From assembly GCA_024695465.1 (NCBI GenBank), contig JAILID010000032.1:1-42615 (forward strand): a stretch of DNA of 42,615 bases. The letters run 5' to 3'. Shown here one piece after another: positions 30,563 to 39,405 of this stretch (positions are counted from its first letter, which is position 1; each line of letters begins with the position of its first letter). Below the pieces are notes generated by a model. The model was not told the origin of the DNA, searched no databases, and saw only the letters and a list, made by a program, of their open reading frames with translations. Origin of the DNA: Lachnospiraceae bacterium. GTDB taxonomy: Bacteria > Bacillota > Clostridia > Lachnospirales > Lachnospiraceae. A program made the translations under genes and the position numbers.

Positions 30563-32773
30563 TCACTCCTCCTTTTTCACCTTTTGCAGCATATCGTTGA
30601 TGGCTTTGATCTGTTCCGGGGGAATCACGTTCGCGCCGGCCTTCTTTAACAGGCTTTCGAAGGAAAGACCTGCCATCATCTGCTTCAGGGCTTTATTTTC
30701 CCCGGCGCTTTGAGCTACCTCGCCGCGGCTTGCGGACGCTTTGGCCATGATCCGGCCGACGATAGCCGCCGTGCCCGAATTGGCCATGAGCGCGCCGAAC
30801 TTGTCCTTTATGGAGTAGAATGCGGGATTGACTTCAATCTTGTCGAACCAGTTGACGACGTTTCCGGCGCCTCCAAAGAGGTAAGCGGGATTGACGTTTT
30901 CGACCCGGCGGATCGTCATCTCTTCAGCCAGATTTCCGCTCACGGCCTTGATCTCGTGCCGGCCGCTGATCGGCACTTTGAAAATGAAAACCTTGTCGGC
31001 GCTTTTCGTCTCAAACTCTTTCCCGTCAAGGTAAAGCGTGACGCTTTCGCAGTTGGAGTATACCTTGATCTCCGTCTCGGCCTCCGCCCGGTCGACAAAA
31101 CGCCTGCCGCAAAGGTGTACGAAGGCTTCCTTACTCCAGGCGGCCTTGTAGAGGTAGAAGGCGTCTTTTTTGGTCTTGTGATCGAATTCGACAAGGCCTT
31201 TCTGGTTCTGTCCGCGTTTTCCGCCCTCGTCGCGGCCGTCCGCGGCGAAGTCAAAGAGATTCCAGACATGGGTGGCCCAGAGGTAGGGACGCGCTTCGAT
31301 GCATTTTAGGATGTGCTCATGGTAGAGACACTGGTATTCCTCGCTGTAATCGCCTTGTTCCGGACGGGCGGAATGGAAAGCCGTGTTCGCGTCGGCGCCG
31401 TACTCGGAGAAGCCGATGACCCGGTCCGGGAACATCCTGTGATACTCGTCGAAGAATTCGTCGTTCTGCTCAAGCTCTCCGAGGTACCAGCCGAAGTAGA
31501 GGTTGTAGCTGGCCAGATCCGCGATCGGGATGAGCGGGGAATCCTTTTCCAGCATGAAGGCGTGGGCCATGACCGTCGGGCGGGTCTTATCCATGCTCTT
31601 CGCGAGGGCGTTCAGTTCCCTGTGGTCGCTTAGCAGCTCTTCCGTGACCGGGCTCGACGCGCTGATCTCGTTGGAGAGGCCCCAGCAGACGATGGAGGGA
31701 TGGTTATAGCACTGGGTGATCAGTTCGCGCAGCTGATCGAGGGCGTTCTGCTTCCCGTTCGTCATGTGCTTTGTGATATAAGGGATCTCCGCCCAGACGA
31801 TGACGCCGTACTCATCGCACAGATCATAGAATTCCTGAGCGTGCTGGTAGTGGGCAAGACGAAGCGTGTTGGCGCCAAGTTCGCGGACGACCTCCATGTC
31901 CTCCTTATGTTCCTTCATGCTGAGGGCGTTTCCAAGCCCGATGCGGTCCTGATGGCGGCTTACGCCGCGTAAAGGATAGGAGCGGCCGTTTAAGAAGAAA
32001 CCTTTCTCCGGATCGATGCGGAAGCTGCGGCAGCCGAAGCGGGAAGAGATCTCGTCGAGAACGACGCCGTCCTTTAGAAGCTTCGCGGTCGCGGCGTAGA
32101 GGTAGGGATCGTCGACGCCGTCCCAGAGGCGGACGTTTTCAAGTGTGACGGAGACGGATGCGCGTCCGTTTTCAACGGCGGCTTTCGCGATCAGGGATCC
32201 TTCTTCCGTCCGGATCTCAAACTGGACTTCCGAGCCTCCGTTCTGCCAGGTTTCGAGCGTTATAAGCGCTTCCTTCCTGACCGGATCGGTAACCGGGGTG
32301 ATTTTGATCCCCGGGCTGCCGTCTTTTACGAGCTCGAAGTGCTCCGCGGGAACCAGGATAAGCTTCGCGCCCCGGTAGAGGCCGCCGTAGAAGGTGAAAT
32401 CCGCCATTTGGGGATAGACCCGGTCGTTGGCGGAATTGTCGAGGCTGACGGTGAGGAGGTTTTCATTTTCCAGAGCCTCCGTGAGGTCGGCGCGGAAGGC
32501 TGAATAGCCGCCCTCGTGGCGCGCAAGGGACCTGCCGTTCAGGAAGACTTCCGCAGTCATGGCCGCCCCGGGAAATTCGATGAAGCAGCGTTCGCCGTCC
32601 GATAGTTCCGGTTTCGCAAATGCTTTGGTGTAGACGGCTGTGCCCCGCCAGTAGTCGTTGCCCCCGTCCTGGCCGTCGATAGCGTTCCAGGTGTGGGGAA
32701 GCGTCACGGGAACGGGGGCGCTGCCGGGCTTTAGAAATTGCCAGTTGTCATGAAAAGGGATGATTGTTCGCAT
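30563..32773 (-). CDS. GH2 beta-galactosidase/beta-glucuronidase with C-terminal helical domain
   Basis: 736 aa. Order: N-terminal sugar-binding jelly roll (to ~150), an Ig-like domain (to ~250), the TIM barrel (FFLNGRSYPLRGVSRHQD onward), then a C-terminal Ig-like part. Acid/base Glu369 is in WGLSNEI and nucleophile Glu457 in GFSEYGAD, both intact. The substrate (galactoside or glucuronide) is uncertain. Residues ~655-736 form a Lys/Ala-rich helical appendix that resembles the N-terminal domain of the next enzyme. GGAGGGTCTTCC precedes the ATG at 32773. Middle gene of a GPH symporter-GH2-GH43 operon. No signal peptide, so it works on imported oligosaccharides. Confidence 0.92.
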   Translation of the reverse strand: MRTIIPFHDNWQFLKPGSAPVPVTLPHTWNAIDGQDGGNDYWRGTAVYTKAFAKPELSDGERCFIEFPGAAMTAEVFLNGRSLARHEGGYSAFRADLTEALENENLLTVSLDNSANDRVYPQMADFTFYGGLYRGAKLILVPAEHFELVKDGSPGIKITPVTDPVRKEALITLETWQNGGSEVQFEIRTEEGSLIAKAAVENGRASVSVTLENVRLWDGVDDPYLYAATAKLLKDGVVLDEISSRFGCRSFRIDPEKGFFLNGRSYPLRGVSRHQDRIGLGNALSMKEHKEDMEVVRELGANTLRLAHYQHAQEFYDLCDEYGVIVWAEIPYITKHMTNGKQNALDQLRELITQCYNHPSIVCWGLSNEISASSPVTEELLSDHRELNALAKSMDKTRPTVMAHAFMLEKDSPLIPIADLASYNLYFGWYLGELEQNDEFFDEYHRMFPDRVIGFSEYGADANTAFHSARPEQGDYSEEYQCLYHEHILKCIEARPYLWATHVWNLFDFAADGRDEGGKRGQNQKGLVEFDHKTKKDAFYLYKAAWSKEAFVHLCGRRFVDRAEAETEIKVYSNCESVTLYLDGKEFETKSADKVFIFKVPISGRHEIKAVSGNLAEEMTIRRVENVNPAYLFGGAGNVVNWFDKIEVNPAFYSIKDKFGALMANSGTAAIVGRIMAKASASRGEVAQSAGENKALKQMMAGLSFESLLKKAGANVIPPEQIKAINDMLQKVKKEE

Positions 32774-32853
32774 GGAAGACCCTCCTTTATATGCTTTTGC
32801 AGGGCAGAAGTCTGGCGGCTTCTGCCCGTTCTTATCTTAATTATAGCCTGTTT

Positions 32854-34260
32854 TCAGGAATTTGGAGCAGCTTCTTTGCGGGCCTTGATTTCCGCTTCGA
32901 TTTGGGGCATCTGGTTCTCAAGTTTGCTGAAATGAAGGGCGCAGAGGATGATGCCGACCAGGCAGATCGCCGGGATCAGGGTGTAGAGGCAGCGGATCAT
33001 GAAGAGGGCGCTGTCCGGCTGGTTGATGACTTCGCTGCTGGTGGTGGCGATGAAGCCGGCGGCTCCGAGCAGGACGCCGGTTAAGCCGGTGCCTATGCCG
33101 TTCAAGGCTTTCATCAGGAAGTTCATGACGACCGCGGAGGTTCCATCCATGCGGTGCATGCCCTTGTACTCATTGTAATTGGCGATCTGGAGGACGCCGG
33201 GGGCCTGCAGGTAGGAGCAGGGGAGGGAAATCAGGTTGGTGACAATGATTCCGATATAGACCATCGCGATGCTTTTGCCTGAGAAGAAGACGGTCATATA
33301 GCCGAGGATTGAAAGGCCGGCCATGAGAATGAAGAGCCTGGACATGCCGAGCTTCTTGATGAGGACCGGGAAGATAAGCATGACCGGAAGCAGGACGATG
33401 GCGAAGGCGCTGACGATGCCGAAGGCTCCCGCGTCGCCGACAATATACTGGAAGTAGTAGCTGCCGGCGCCGAAGCCGACGATCATGTTGTAGAGGCCGA
33501 TCATGCCGCCCCAGCTCCAGGCGTAGGGATTGGTTTTCAGCATGGTAAGCGCTTCATGGAAGTTCAGCTTTGCGGCGCTCTGTCCCGCGTCGACGGAAGG
33601 ATCTTCCCGGACGGTAAACATGCGGACGATGCCGAGAAGAGCCAGCGGGATCGCGTAGATCAGGATGAGCTTGCGCCAGGCCGGGGCCCCGCCGTTGCCT
33701 TCTACGATCCAGGCGTTGTAGAGGCGGGGGAAGGTCATGGAGACGACGATGGAGCCTGCCATGGAGACGAGTCCTCCGTAGGAAGCGACCTTGGTGACCA
33801 GCTTGCTGCTGCCGTTGAAGGCTCGGATCAGGTAGGGCGTCTGGGAGGCTGCCAGCATGGTGCCGAAAATCGAGTAGACCAGAACATACATCACGAAGAC
33901 CCAGATGTACTTGATCAGCGTGCTCCACTGCGGACCGGTGGAAAAGAGAAGAACAACGCAGAGCCATTCCAGAACGATGCAGATTTCATAAGGCCTTGCC
34001 TTGCCCCATTTTGTGTTGGTGTTGTCGACAATGTAGCCGGCCATGAGGTCTGTTACCGCGTCGACGAGACGGGCCGCCATGAGAAGGATGCCGACGATAC
34101 CGGGATCAAGCCCGAGTGTGTTGGAGCTGTAGAGAAGCAGGTAGGCGCTGATGATGACCGTAACGCCTGCCAGGGCGATGTCCCGGGTCTTCCAGGCAAA
34201 AAATCGTCCCCAGGGCATCCTGTCGGGGTTGGCCGCTTTGGCAGTTTTTTCTTTCGACAT
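32854..34260 (-). CDS. GPH-family glycoside/hexuronide:cation symporter (MelB-like)
   Basis: 468 aa, 12 predicted helices; the start at 34260 (MSKEKT) has AAAAGGAGG upstream, and the longer frame to 34341 lacks one. LLMAARLVDAVTDLMAGYIVDNTNTKWGKARPYEI is the TM2 and loop 2-3 block of the family, with the Asp pair (DAVTD) that binds the coupling cation in MelB. LQIANYNEYKGMHRMDGTSAVVMNFLMKALNGIG matches the second GPH signature. It imports glycosides with Na+ or H+. First gene of the operon with GH2 and GH43, whose enzymes would cleave the imported sugars. Divergent from the AraC regulator. Confidence 0.9.
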   Translation of the reverse strand: MSKEKTAKAANPDRMPWGRFFAWKTRDIALAGVTVIISAYLLLYSSNTLGLDPGIVGILLMAARLVDAVTDLMAGYIVDNTNTKWGKARPYEICIVLEWLCVVLLFSTGPQWSTLIKYIWVFVMYVLVYSIFGTMLAASQTPYLIRAFNGSSKLVTKVASYGGLVSMAGSIVVSMTFPRLYNAWIVEGNGGAPAWRKLILIYAIPLALLGIVRMFTVREDPSVDAGQSAAKLNFHEALTMLKTNPYAWSWGGMIGLYNMIVGFGAGSYYFQYIVGDAGAFGIVSAFAIVLLPVMLIFPVLIKKLGMSRLFILMAGLSILGYMTVFFSGKSIAMVYIGIIVTNLISLPCSYLQAPGVLQIANYNEYKGMHRMDGTSAVVMNFLMKALNGIGTGLTGVLLGAAGFIATTSSEVINQPDSALFMIRCLYTLIPAICLVGIILCALHFSKLENQMPQIEAEIKARKEAAPNS

Positions 34261-34359
34261 GTTTTTCCTCCTTTTGATAGAGTGTTGGTTAATGTGCGAA
34301 ACGCCGGGCAGGGCGGCATGCCGGAGCATCTGCCGCAGCATTTCCCTGATTTCTATTGA

Positions 34360-34500
34360 TTTTAGATTACAGGAAAGGGAAAAAGAGGAAAAGAAATAAA
34401 ATCGTGTTTAATAAAATAAAATAATGATAAAATACTACGATAGATAAGATATGGTATTTGTGAATAAATTATGATATTCTTAAGAAGATGGTTGCGTATG
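34360..34500. promoter_or_regulatory. AT-rich divergent control region
   Basis: The 261-base gap between the GPH symporter and AraC genes becomes very AT-rich here, unlike the rest of the window, and must hold the promoters and operators of both. Several TA-rich hexamers overlap, and I could not pick a single convincing promoter. Confidence 0.45.
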
Positions 34501-34521
34501 CTTGTGAAAGAGGAACAAAAA

Positions 34522-35778
34522 ATGGGCGAGTTTGAAGAAAAAAACAGTAATCTTGCGGAAGAAGAGCGTATCGCCTTGATGGAGCAGCTGCTGGACTGCG
34601 GCGATTCGATCCCGCTTTGGGTCTATGACGAAGAGGGACGGCTGTTAAAGGGCGGGGAGAGCAGGCTGGTTCTTGACACGATTTTCCGGCATACCGGCTG
34701 CCACGCGTATATGCTGGAACACTTTAAGCGGCATACCTCTCCGCTGATCCTGAGCAGCCAGCTTGGGCTTATGTGGTGCGCGGTCCGCGGGGGGCTTCAG
34801 GAAAAAAACGGCCTTTCGAGCCGCTCTTATGTGATCGGGCCGGTCCTGAATTCGGATATCTCTCTTGACGCGATAAAGGAGGCGGCCCGGCGCTTCGAAG
34901 TAAATCTCAGCTGGCGCAAGGGTTTTATCGATCTTATACAGAACATACCGGTCGTGGCTTCGACGCTTTTTTTCCAATACGGCCTCATGCTGCATTATTG
35001 CGCTTCCGGTGAAAAGCTGCAGAGAAGCGATATCGCTTTTCAGGAAAACCCGGGCACGGACAATACCGGGATCAATAAGAACGCTGATTCCGGGAGCCGG
35101 AAGGATCGTTTTCGGGTTTACCAAAATGAACAGCGGATCCTGGATAACGTGCGGCAGGGCAATCTGGATTTTAGCGCGGCGCTGGAGGAAGGAAACAAGA
35201 TCTCCAACGGGATCCGTGTTTCTGCCGGAGATCCGCTCAAGCAGATGCTTCTCACCATGGCGTCTTTTACCTCCCTATGCACGAGGGCGGCTATTGAAGG
35301 CGGATTGTCCCCGGATACGGCCTATACGCTGGGCGACAGTTACATAGAAAGTCTTTTGTCCTGCAGCAGCATTACGGAAATGCGGGCAATTAATCACACC
35401 ATGTACAGGGATTTTATAGAACGGGTCCATAAGATCCGAATGAGGCCGGAGTATTCCAGGCAGATCGCAAGCTGCGTCAATTATATAGAAATGAATCTTT
35501 CGGGAGACCTTTCCATCCGGAAGCTGGCCCGGCGGGTCGGTTATACCGAGTATTATCTTTCCCATAAATTTAAAGAGGAGACAGGGATCAGCATCGGGGG
35601 ATTTATCCGCAAAGCCCGGATCGAGCGCGCCAGGAGCCTGCTGGCCAATACGGATATGTCGGTCAGCAAGATCGCGGACGAACTTCATTTCTGCTCCTCC
35701 AGCTATTTTTCCATGCGCTTTGAGGAGGAGGTGGGGATGCTCCCGAGCCGCTACAGAATGGAGAAGAAGAGAATGTAA
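34522..35778 (+). CDS. AraC-family transcriptional regulator
   Basis: 418 aa. I prefer the ATG at 34522 (GAGGA seven bases upstream); ATGs at 34471 and 34498 have poor sites. The C-terminal ~100 residues hold both helix-turn-helix motifs: LSIRKLARRVGYTEYYLSHKFKEETGISIGGFIRKARIERA and SVSKIADELHFCSSSYFSMRFEEEVGMLPSRYR. The large N-terminal part (LDCGDSIPLWVYDEEGRLL, FRHTGCHAYMLEHF) is not a simple cupin and may be a sensor domain; it has no membrane segments. It is divergent from the GPH-GH2-GH43 operon and precedes the TRAP genes, so it most likely controls one or both. Confidence 0.92.
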   Translation: MGEFEEKNSNLAEEERIALMEQLLDCGDSIPLWVYDEEGRLLKGGESRLVLDTIFRHTGCHAYMLEHFKRHTSPLILSSQLGLMWCAVRGGLQEKNGLSSRSYVIGPVLNSDISLDAIKEAARRFEVNLSWRKGFIDLIQNIPVVASTLFFQYGLMLHYCASGEKLQRSDIAFQENPGTDNTGINKNADSGSRKDRFRVYQNEQRILDNVRQGNLDFSAALEEGNKISNGIRVSAGDPLKQMLLTMASFTSLCTRAAIEGGLSPDTAYTLGDSYIESLLSCSSITEMRAINHTMYRDFIERVHKIRMRPEYSRQIASCVNYIEMNLSGDLSIRKLARRVGYTEYYLSHKFKEETGISIGGFIRKARIERARSLLANTDMSVSKIADELHFCSSSYFSMRFEEEVGMLPSRYRMEKKRM

Positions 35779-35808
35779 ATTGTGCATTCTGTCCATAAAT
35801 CGGGGGAG

Positions 35809-35823
35809 TCTAAACGCTTACAT
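35809..35823. promoter_or_regulatory. Possible catabolite-responsive element (cre) near the TRAP promoter
   Basis: The minus-strand sequence ATGTAAGCGTTTAGA matches the cre consensus WTGNAARCGNWWWCA with one mismatch (G for C at position 14). It lies about 25 bases before the -35 box, consistent with CcpA control of sugar-acid uptake. Confidence 0.4.
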
Positions 35824-35848
35824 CCGTCGCTTTTTAGGGTGGTTTTAC

Positions 35849-35877
35849 TTGACAGATTCTATAATTCTCGTTATTAT
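35849..35877 (+). promoter_or_regulatory. Strong sigma-A promoter of the TRAP operon
   Basis: Consensus TTGACA (35849-35854), exactly 17 bases, TATTAT (35872-35877), about 90 bases before the dctP ATG. It is the best promoter in the window. Confidence 0.85.
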
Positions 35878-35969
35878 GTTTAATGAATATTTTTCGAAGC
35901 CCCGGATTCAAGAGAGAAGGGGATTGCGGAATGGAAAACTGATTCACCTATTGTAAGGAGGGACAGAAC

Positions 35970-37010
35970 ATGAAAAAGAAAATTGCAGCAGCAGTCATTT
36001 CCGCCGTTATGGCGCTCAGCCTTGCGGCGTGCGGCGGTTCCGAAGCTGCCTCTACCTCGACCGAAGGAGGAGATGCTTCCGCGGATCCGGAAGTTACGCT
36101 GGTCATGGCGGAGGTTAATCCGCTTGACACGATCGTCGGTATGACCGATGTCTTCTTTGCCGAGAAGGTCGAAGAGCTTTCCGGCGGCACGGTCCACATC
36201 GATCTTCAGGATTCCGGCGTCCTCGGCGCCGAACAGGATGTCCTCGACGCCATGCTCGGCGGCGACGACTCCATCGACATTTCCCGTATCTCCGCGTTCG
36301 CGCTGAGCAGCTACGGCTGCAGCAAGGCGACCCTGCTCTCCATCCCCTTTACCTGGGAAAGCAGGGATCATTTCTGGGCCTTCGCGGAGAGCGACCTCGC
36401 GGAAGAGTTCCTGGCAGAGCCCTCTGAGCTCGCCCTCGGCGTCACCGGCGTCTTCTACGGCGAAGAAGGCTTCCGCCATTTCTTCTTCAAGGAAGGCCTT
36501 GATATCAAGGGTCTTGAGGACCTGAACGGCCTTAAGATCCGCGTTTCCAACGATCCGGTCATGAACGGCATGGTTAAGGGCCTTGGAGCTTCCCCGACAG
36601 TCGTTTCCTTCGGCGAACTGTACAGCGCGCTGCAGACCGGCGTCGTCGACGCGGCTGAGCAGCCGATTGCCAACTACAAGTCCAACTCTTTCCAGGAAGT
36701 TGCCCCGACCCTTCTGCTTGACGGCCATACCCTCGGCGCGATCCAGGTCATCATCTCTGAGGCTTCCCTCAGCGAGCTGACGGAAGCGCAGCAGAACGCG
36801 ATCTTTGAGGCCGGCAAGCTGGCTGAGGAATACAACAAGTCCATCTCCCAGGAGAAGGAAAATGAAGTTCTCGACGAGCTGAAAGCAGGCGGCTGCAACG
36901 TCGTCGAGGTCAGCGATCTCGCTCCGTGGAGAGAAGCCTGCGCGGCTGTCATCGAGGAGAACACTTCCGACCAGGCTGATCTCTATCAGCAGCTGCTGGA
37001 TCTGGCCTGA
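35970..37010 (+). CDS. TRAP transporter solute-binding lipoprotein (DctP type)
   Basis: 346 aa. A lipoprotein signal peptide (KKKIAAAVISAVMALSLAAC) ends in the lipobox LAAC, so the mature protein is anchored at Cys21. The DctP family core follows: LGAEQDVLDAMLGGD, then GFRHFFFKEG, and GLKIRVSNDPVMNGMVKGLGASPTVVSFGELYSALQTGVVDAAEQPIANY, whose Arg (in KIRV) normally binds the substrate carboxylate. Substrates of close relatives are C4-dicarboxylates or hexuronates; given the glycan genes nearby, a uronate is a reasonable guess. AAGGAGGGACAGAAC precedes the ATG. Its own promoter and the 266-base gap before dctQ suggest higher expression than the membrane parts. Confidence 0.93.
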   Translation: MKKKIAAAVISAVMALSLAACGGSEAASTSTEGGDASADPEVTLVMAEVNPLDTIVGMTDVFFAEKVEELSGGTVHIDLQDSGVLGAEQDVLDAMLGGDDSIDISRISAFALSSYGCSKATLLSIPFTWESRDHFWAFAESDLAEEFLAEPSELALGVTGVFYGEEGFRHFFFKEGLDIKGLEDLNGLKIRVSNDPVMNGMVKGLGASPTVVSFGELYSALQTGVVDAAEQPIANYKSNSFQEVAPTLLLDGHTLGAIQVIISEASLSELTEAQQNAIFEAGKLAEEYNKSISQEKENEVLDELKAGGCNVVEVSDLAPWREACAAVIEENTSDQADLYQQLLDLA

Positions 37011-37037
37011 GATTCCCCGGGGCTCGATCACGTAAGC

Positions 37038-37226
37038 GGACGGCAGGGGTTTCTGCCGTCCTCCATAAAAGCCCCGCAAGGCCCCGCGGATTTGCAGCGC
37101 TGTTCCGTCATGCAAAGCGGCGCGGCCCCGGAGCGGGAAACGGGGAAATGCTTTTCATTTCCCATATATGTACAGGATGGTAAGGCAGGGGCGTCAGGCG
37201 TGGCCTGGCGCCCCCTGCTTCTTCTT
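37038..37226 (+). promoter_or_regulatory. Three hairpins in the dctP-dctQ gap
   Basis: GGACGGCAG/CTGCCGTCC (37038-37061), GGGAAATG/CATTTCCC (37143-37163) and a long GC-rich stem (37185-37218) followed by TTCTTCTT. The last could act as a leaky terminator and the others as 3'-end stabilisers for the dctP mRNA, giving more binding protein than permease. Confidence 0.5.
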
Positions 37227-37276
37227 AAAGATGAGGGGGAGGGAACCGGCAGCGGTTTTTTCTCAGGGAGGTTCTT

Positions 37277-37846
37277 ATGCCTGCTATTTTCGAAAAGCTT
37301 GATAAAGTCAAGCCGTTCTACGATGCGGTCAGCAAGGTGCTTATGGTGATCTGTAAGCTGTTCCTGATCGTTGATATTCTGATAACTTCCATGGCGGTAG
37401 CCGGAAGATATATTCCTTTCATTCCGGATCCGTCCTGGTCGGAGGAAGTCGTTCTGACCTGTATGTCTTATATGGCGGTTCTGTCCGCAGCGCTGGCTAT
37501 CCGCCGCAAGGCCCACATCCGCATGACCGCGTTTGACCGCTATCTTCCGGCGAATCTGTTAAAGACCCTGGATCTGATCGCCGACATCGCGGTCCTGATC
37601 CTGGGCGGCGTCATGCTGATCCTCGGATTTAACTACGCGACTACGATCGGCTCCAGGGGCACCTATGTCTCGATGCCCGGCGTTTCGCGTTTCTGGATGT
37701 ATTTCCCGATTCCGCTGGCCGGCTTCTTCATGGTCATCTTCGAGCTTGAGGCGATTGTCAATGATATCAAGGCCTTCTTCCGGAAGGATACGGAGTACGA
37801 CCTGAAGAATCAGGCCGAAAGAATGATAAAGGAGGCGCAGTCATGA
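37277..37846 (+). CDS. TRAP transporter small membrane subunit (DctQ type)
   Basis: 189 aa, four helices. ILITSMAVAGRYIPFIPDPSWSEEVVLTCMSYMAVLSAALAIRRKAHIRMTAF is the family block ('R.....s.sWseEl.r....w..flGa..a.r...Hi.v'). GGGAGGTTCTT precedes the ATG. Overlaps dctM by four bases. Confidence 0.92.
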   Translation: MPAIFEKLDKVKPFYDAVSKVLMVICKLFLIVDILITSMAVAGRYIPFIPDPSWSEEVVLTCMSYMAVLSAALAIRRKAHIRMTAFDRYLPANLLKTLDLIADIAVLILGGVMLILGFNYATTIGSRGTYVSMPGVSRFWMYFPIPLAGFFMVIFELEAIVNDIKAFFRKDTEYDLKNQAERMIKEAQS

Positions 37847-39141
37847 CCGCTAATACAACAGCAATCGCAATTTTGATCATCGGATTCCTGATTCTGGTCT
37901 TCCTTCGCTTCCCGGTCGCATATGGCGTCGCGCTTTCCTCGATGGCCTGCCTGATCTACCAGGGCAAGTCGCTCAACAGTCTCTGCCAGCAGATGGTCAA
38001 GGGCATCAGCTCCTTCTCCCTGATGGCGGTTCCCTTCTTCATCACGATGGGAATCCTGATGGGCAGCGGCGGCATCTCCGAGAAGCTCATCGCCCTGGCC
38101 AACTCCTGCGTCGGATGGATGCGGGGCGGCATGGCCATGGTCAACATCGTCGCTTCCTATTTCTTCGGCGGCATCTCCGGCTCCGCTTCAGCCGATACGG
38201 CTTCCCTGGGATCCATTCTGATCCCGATGATGGTCGATCAGGGCTACGACGCGGACTTCTCGACCGCCGTCACGATCACATCTTCCTGCGAGGGACTTCT
38301 GGTTCCGCCGTCCCACAATATGGTTATCTACGCGATGGCGGCGGGAGGAATATCCGTCGGGCGTCTGTTCCTGGCCGGTTATGTGCCGGGCGCGATCCTG
38401 GCGGTCTCCCTGATGGTGGGGTCCTACATCATTTCCGTCAAACGGAACTATCCGAAGGGAGAACCCTTTTCCTTCATGAAATTCCTAAAGCAGCTCGGCT
38501 CCAGTATCTGGGCCCTGGCCGCGATCCTGATCGTTGTCGTCGGCGTCGTTGCCGGTTACTTCACAGCCACCGAGTCCGCCGCGATCGCGGTCATCTATTC
38601 CCTGATCGTCTCCCTCTACGTCTACAAGGGACTGACCTGGAAAGGTGTCTGGAAAGCGCTCGACGGCTGCGTCGATACGTTGTCGATCGTCCTGATCCTG
38701 ATCTCGACCTCCAGTATCTTCGGCTACTGCCTGACCCAGCTCCATGTTCCGGATCTTGCCAGCCAGGCGATTCTTGGTCTTACCGACAACAAGATCATCA
38801 TCGCGCTGCTGATCGACCTGATCATCCTGCTCTTAGGCTGCATCATGGACATGTCCCCGATCATCCTGATCACGACCCCGATCCTTCTTCCGATCGCGGT
38901 GCAGATCGGCATCGACCCGATTCAGTTCGGCATCATCATGGTTCTGAACTGCGGCATCGGTCTTCTGACGCCGCCGGTCGGCGCGGTCCTCTTTATCGGT
39001 TCCGCGGTGGCCGGGCTTAAGATGGAGGATGTCGTCAAGGCGACGCTTCCCTTCTATGTCTGCATGCTGATCGCTCTGCTGCTGATCACGTTCGTGCCCG
39101 CCATCTCGCTGGCGCTGCCGAACCTTTTGATGCCGGCGTAA
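37843..39141 (+). CDS. TRAP transporter large permease (DctM type)
   Basis: 432 aa, 12-13 helices, normal DctM length. Clear family motifs: FRFPVAYGVALSS-like start (actual FLRFPVAYGVALSSM), FSLMAVPFFITMGILMGSGGIS, ASYFFGGISGSASADTASLGSILIPMM, VPPSHNMVIYAMAAG, and LLGCIMDMSPIILITTPILLPIA plus the final NCGIGLLTPPVGAVLFI. It forms the Na+-coupled channel with DctQ. AAGGAGGCGCAGTC precedes the ATG. Ends the TRAP operon, followed by a terminator. Confidence 0.95.
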   Translation: MTANTTAIAILIIGFLILVFLRFPVAYGVALSSMACLIYQGKSLNSLCQQMVKGISSFSLMAVPFFITMGILMGSGGISEKLIALANSCVGWMRGGMAMVNIVASYFFGGISGSASADTASLGSILIPMMVDQGYDADFSTAVTITSSCEGLLVPPSHNMVIYAMAAGGISVGRLFLAGYVPGAILAVSLMVGSYIISVKRNYPKGEPFSFMKFLKQLGSSIWALAAILIVVVGVVAGYFTATESAAIAVIYSLIVSLYVYKGLTWKGVWKALDGCVDTLSIVLILISTSSIFGYCLTQLHVPDLASQAILGLTDNKIIIALLIDLIILLLGCIMDMSPIILITTPILLPIAVQIGIDPIQFGIIMVLNCGIGLLTPPVGAVLFIGSAVAGLKMEDVVKATLPFYVCMLIALLLITFVPAISLALPNLLMPA

Positions 39142-39266
39142 GGGCGGTTTGAATGCGAGAACCTTGTGCCGGGGCATCCGCTGAAGCGATAAGCAGGGCC
39201 GCGTTCCCGGCAGGACGCCTGCAGGTGTTTGCGAAGCGCAGCCTGTATGCTTAAACGGCCAGTAGG

Positions 39267-39311
39267 CAAGACCGTTATCGGATCGTTCGATAACGGTCTT
39301 GTTCATTTTTT
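39267..39311 (+). terminator. Terminator of the TRAP operon
   Basis: A perfect 14-bp stem CAAGACCGTTATCG/CGATAACGGTCTTG with a 7-nt loop, followed by TTCATTTTTT. It lies 125 bases after the dctM stop; nothing else was found in that 264-base gap. Confidence 0.92.
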
Positions 39312-39405
39312 CGTAAGGCCATCTTAGAGGAAGCGGCCCGCGCCTTATGCGCCGGCTGCCACGCTTCCCCTGATTAATATGGAAAGGAAAGGATAGAAGG
39401 AAACA

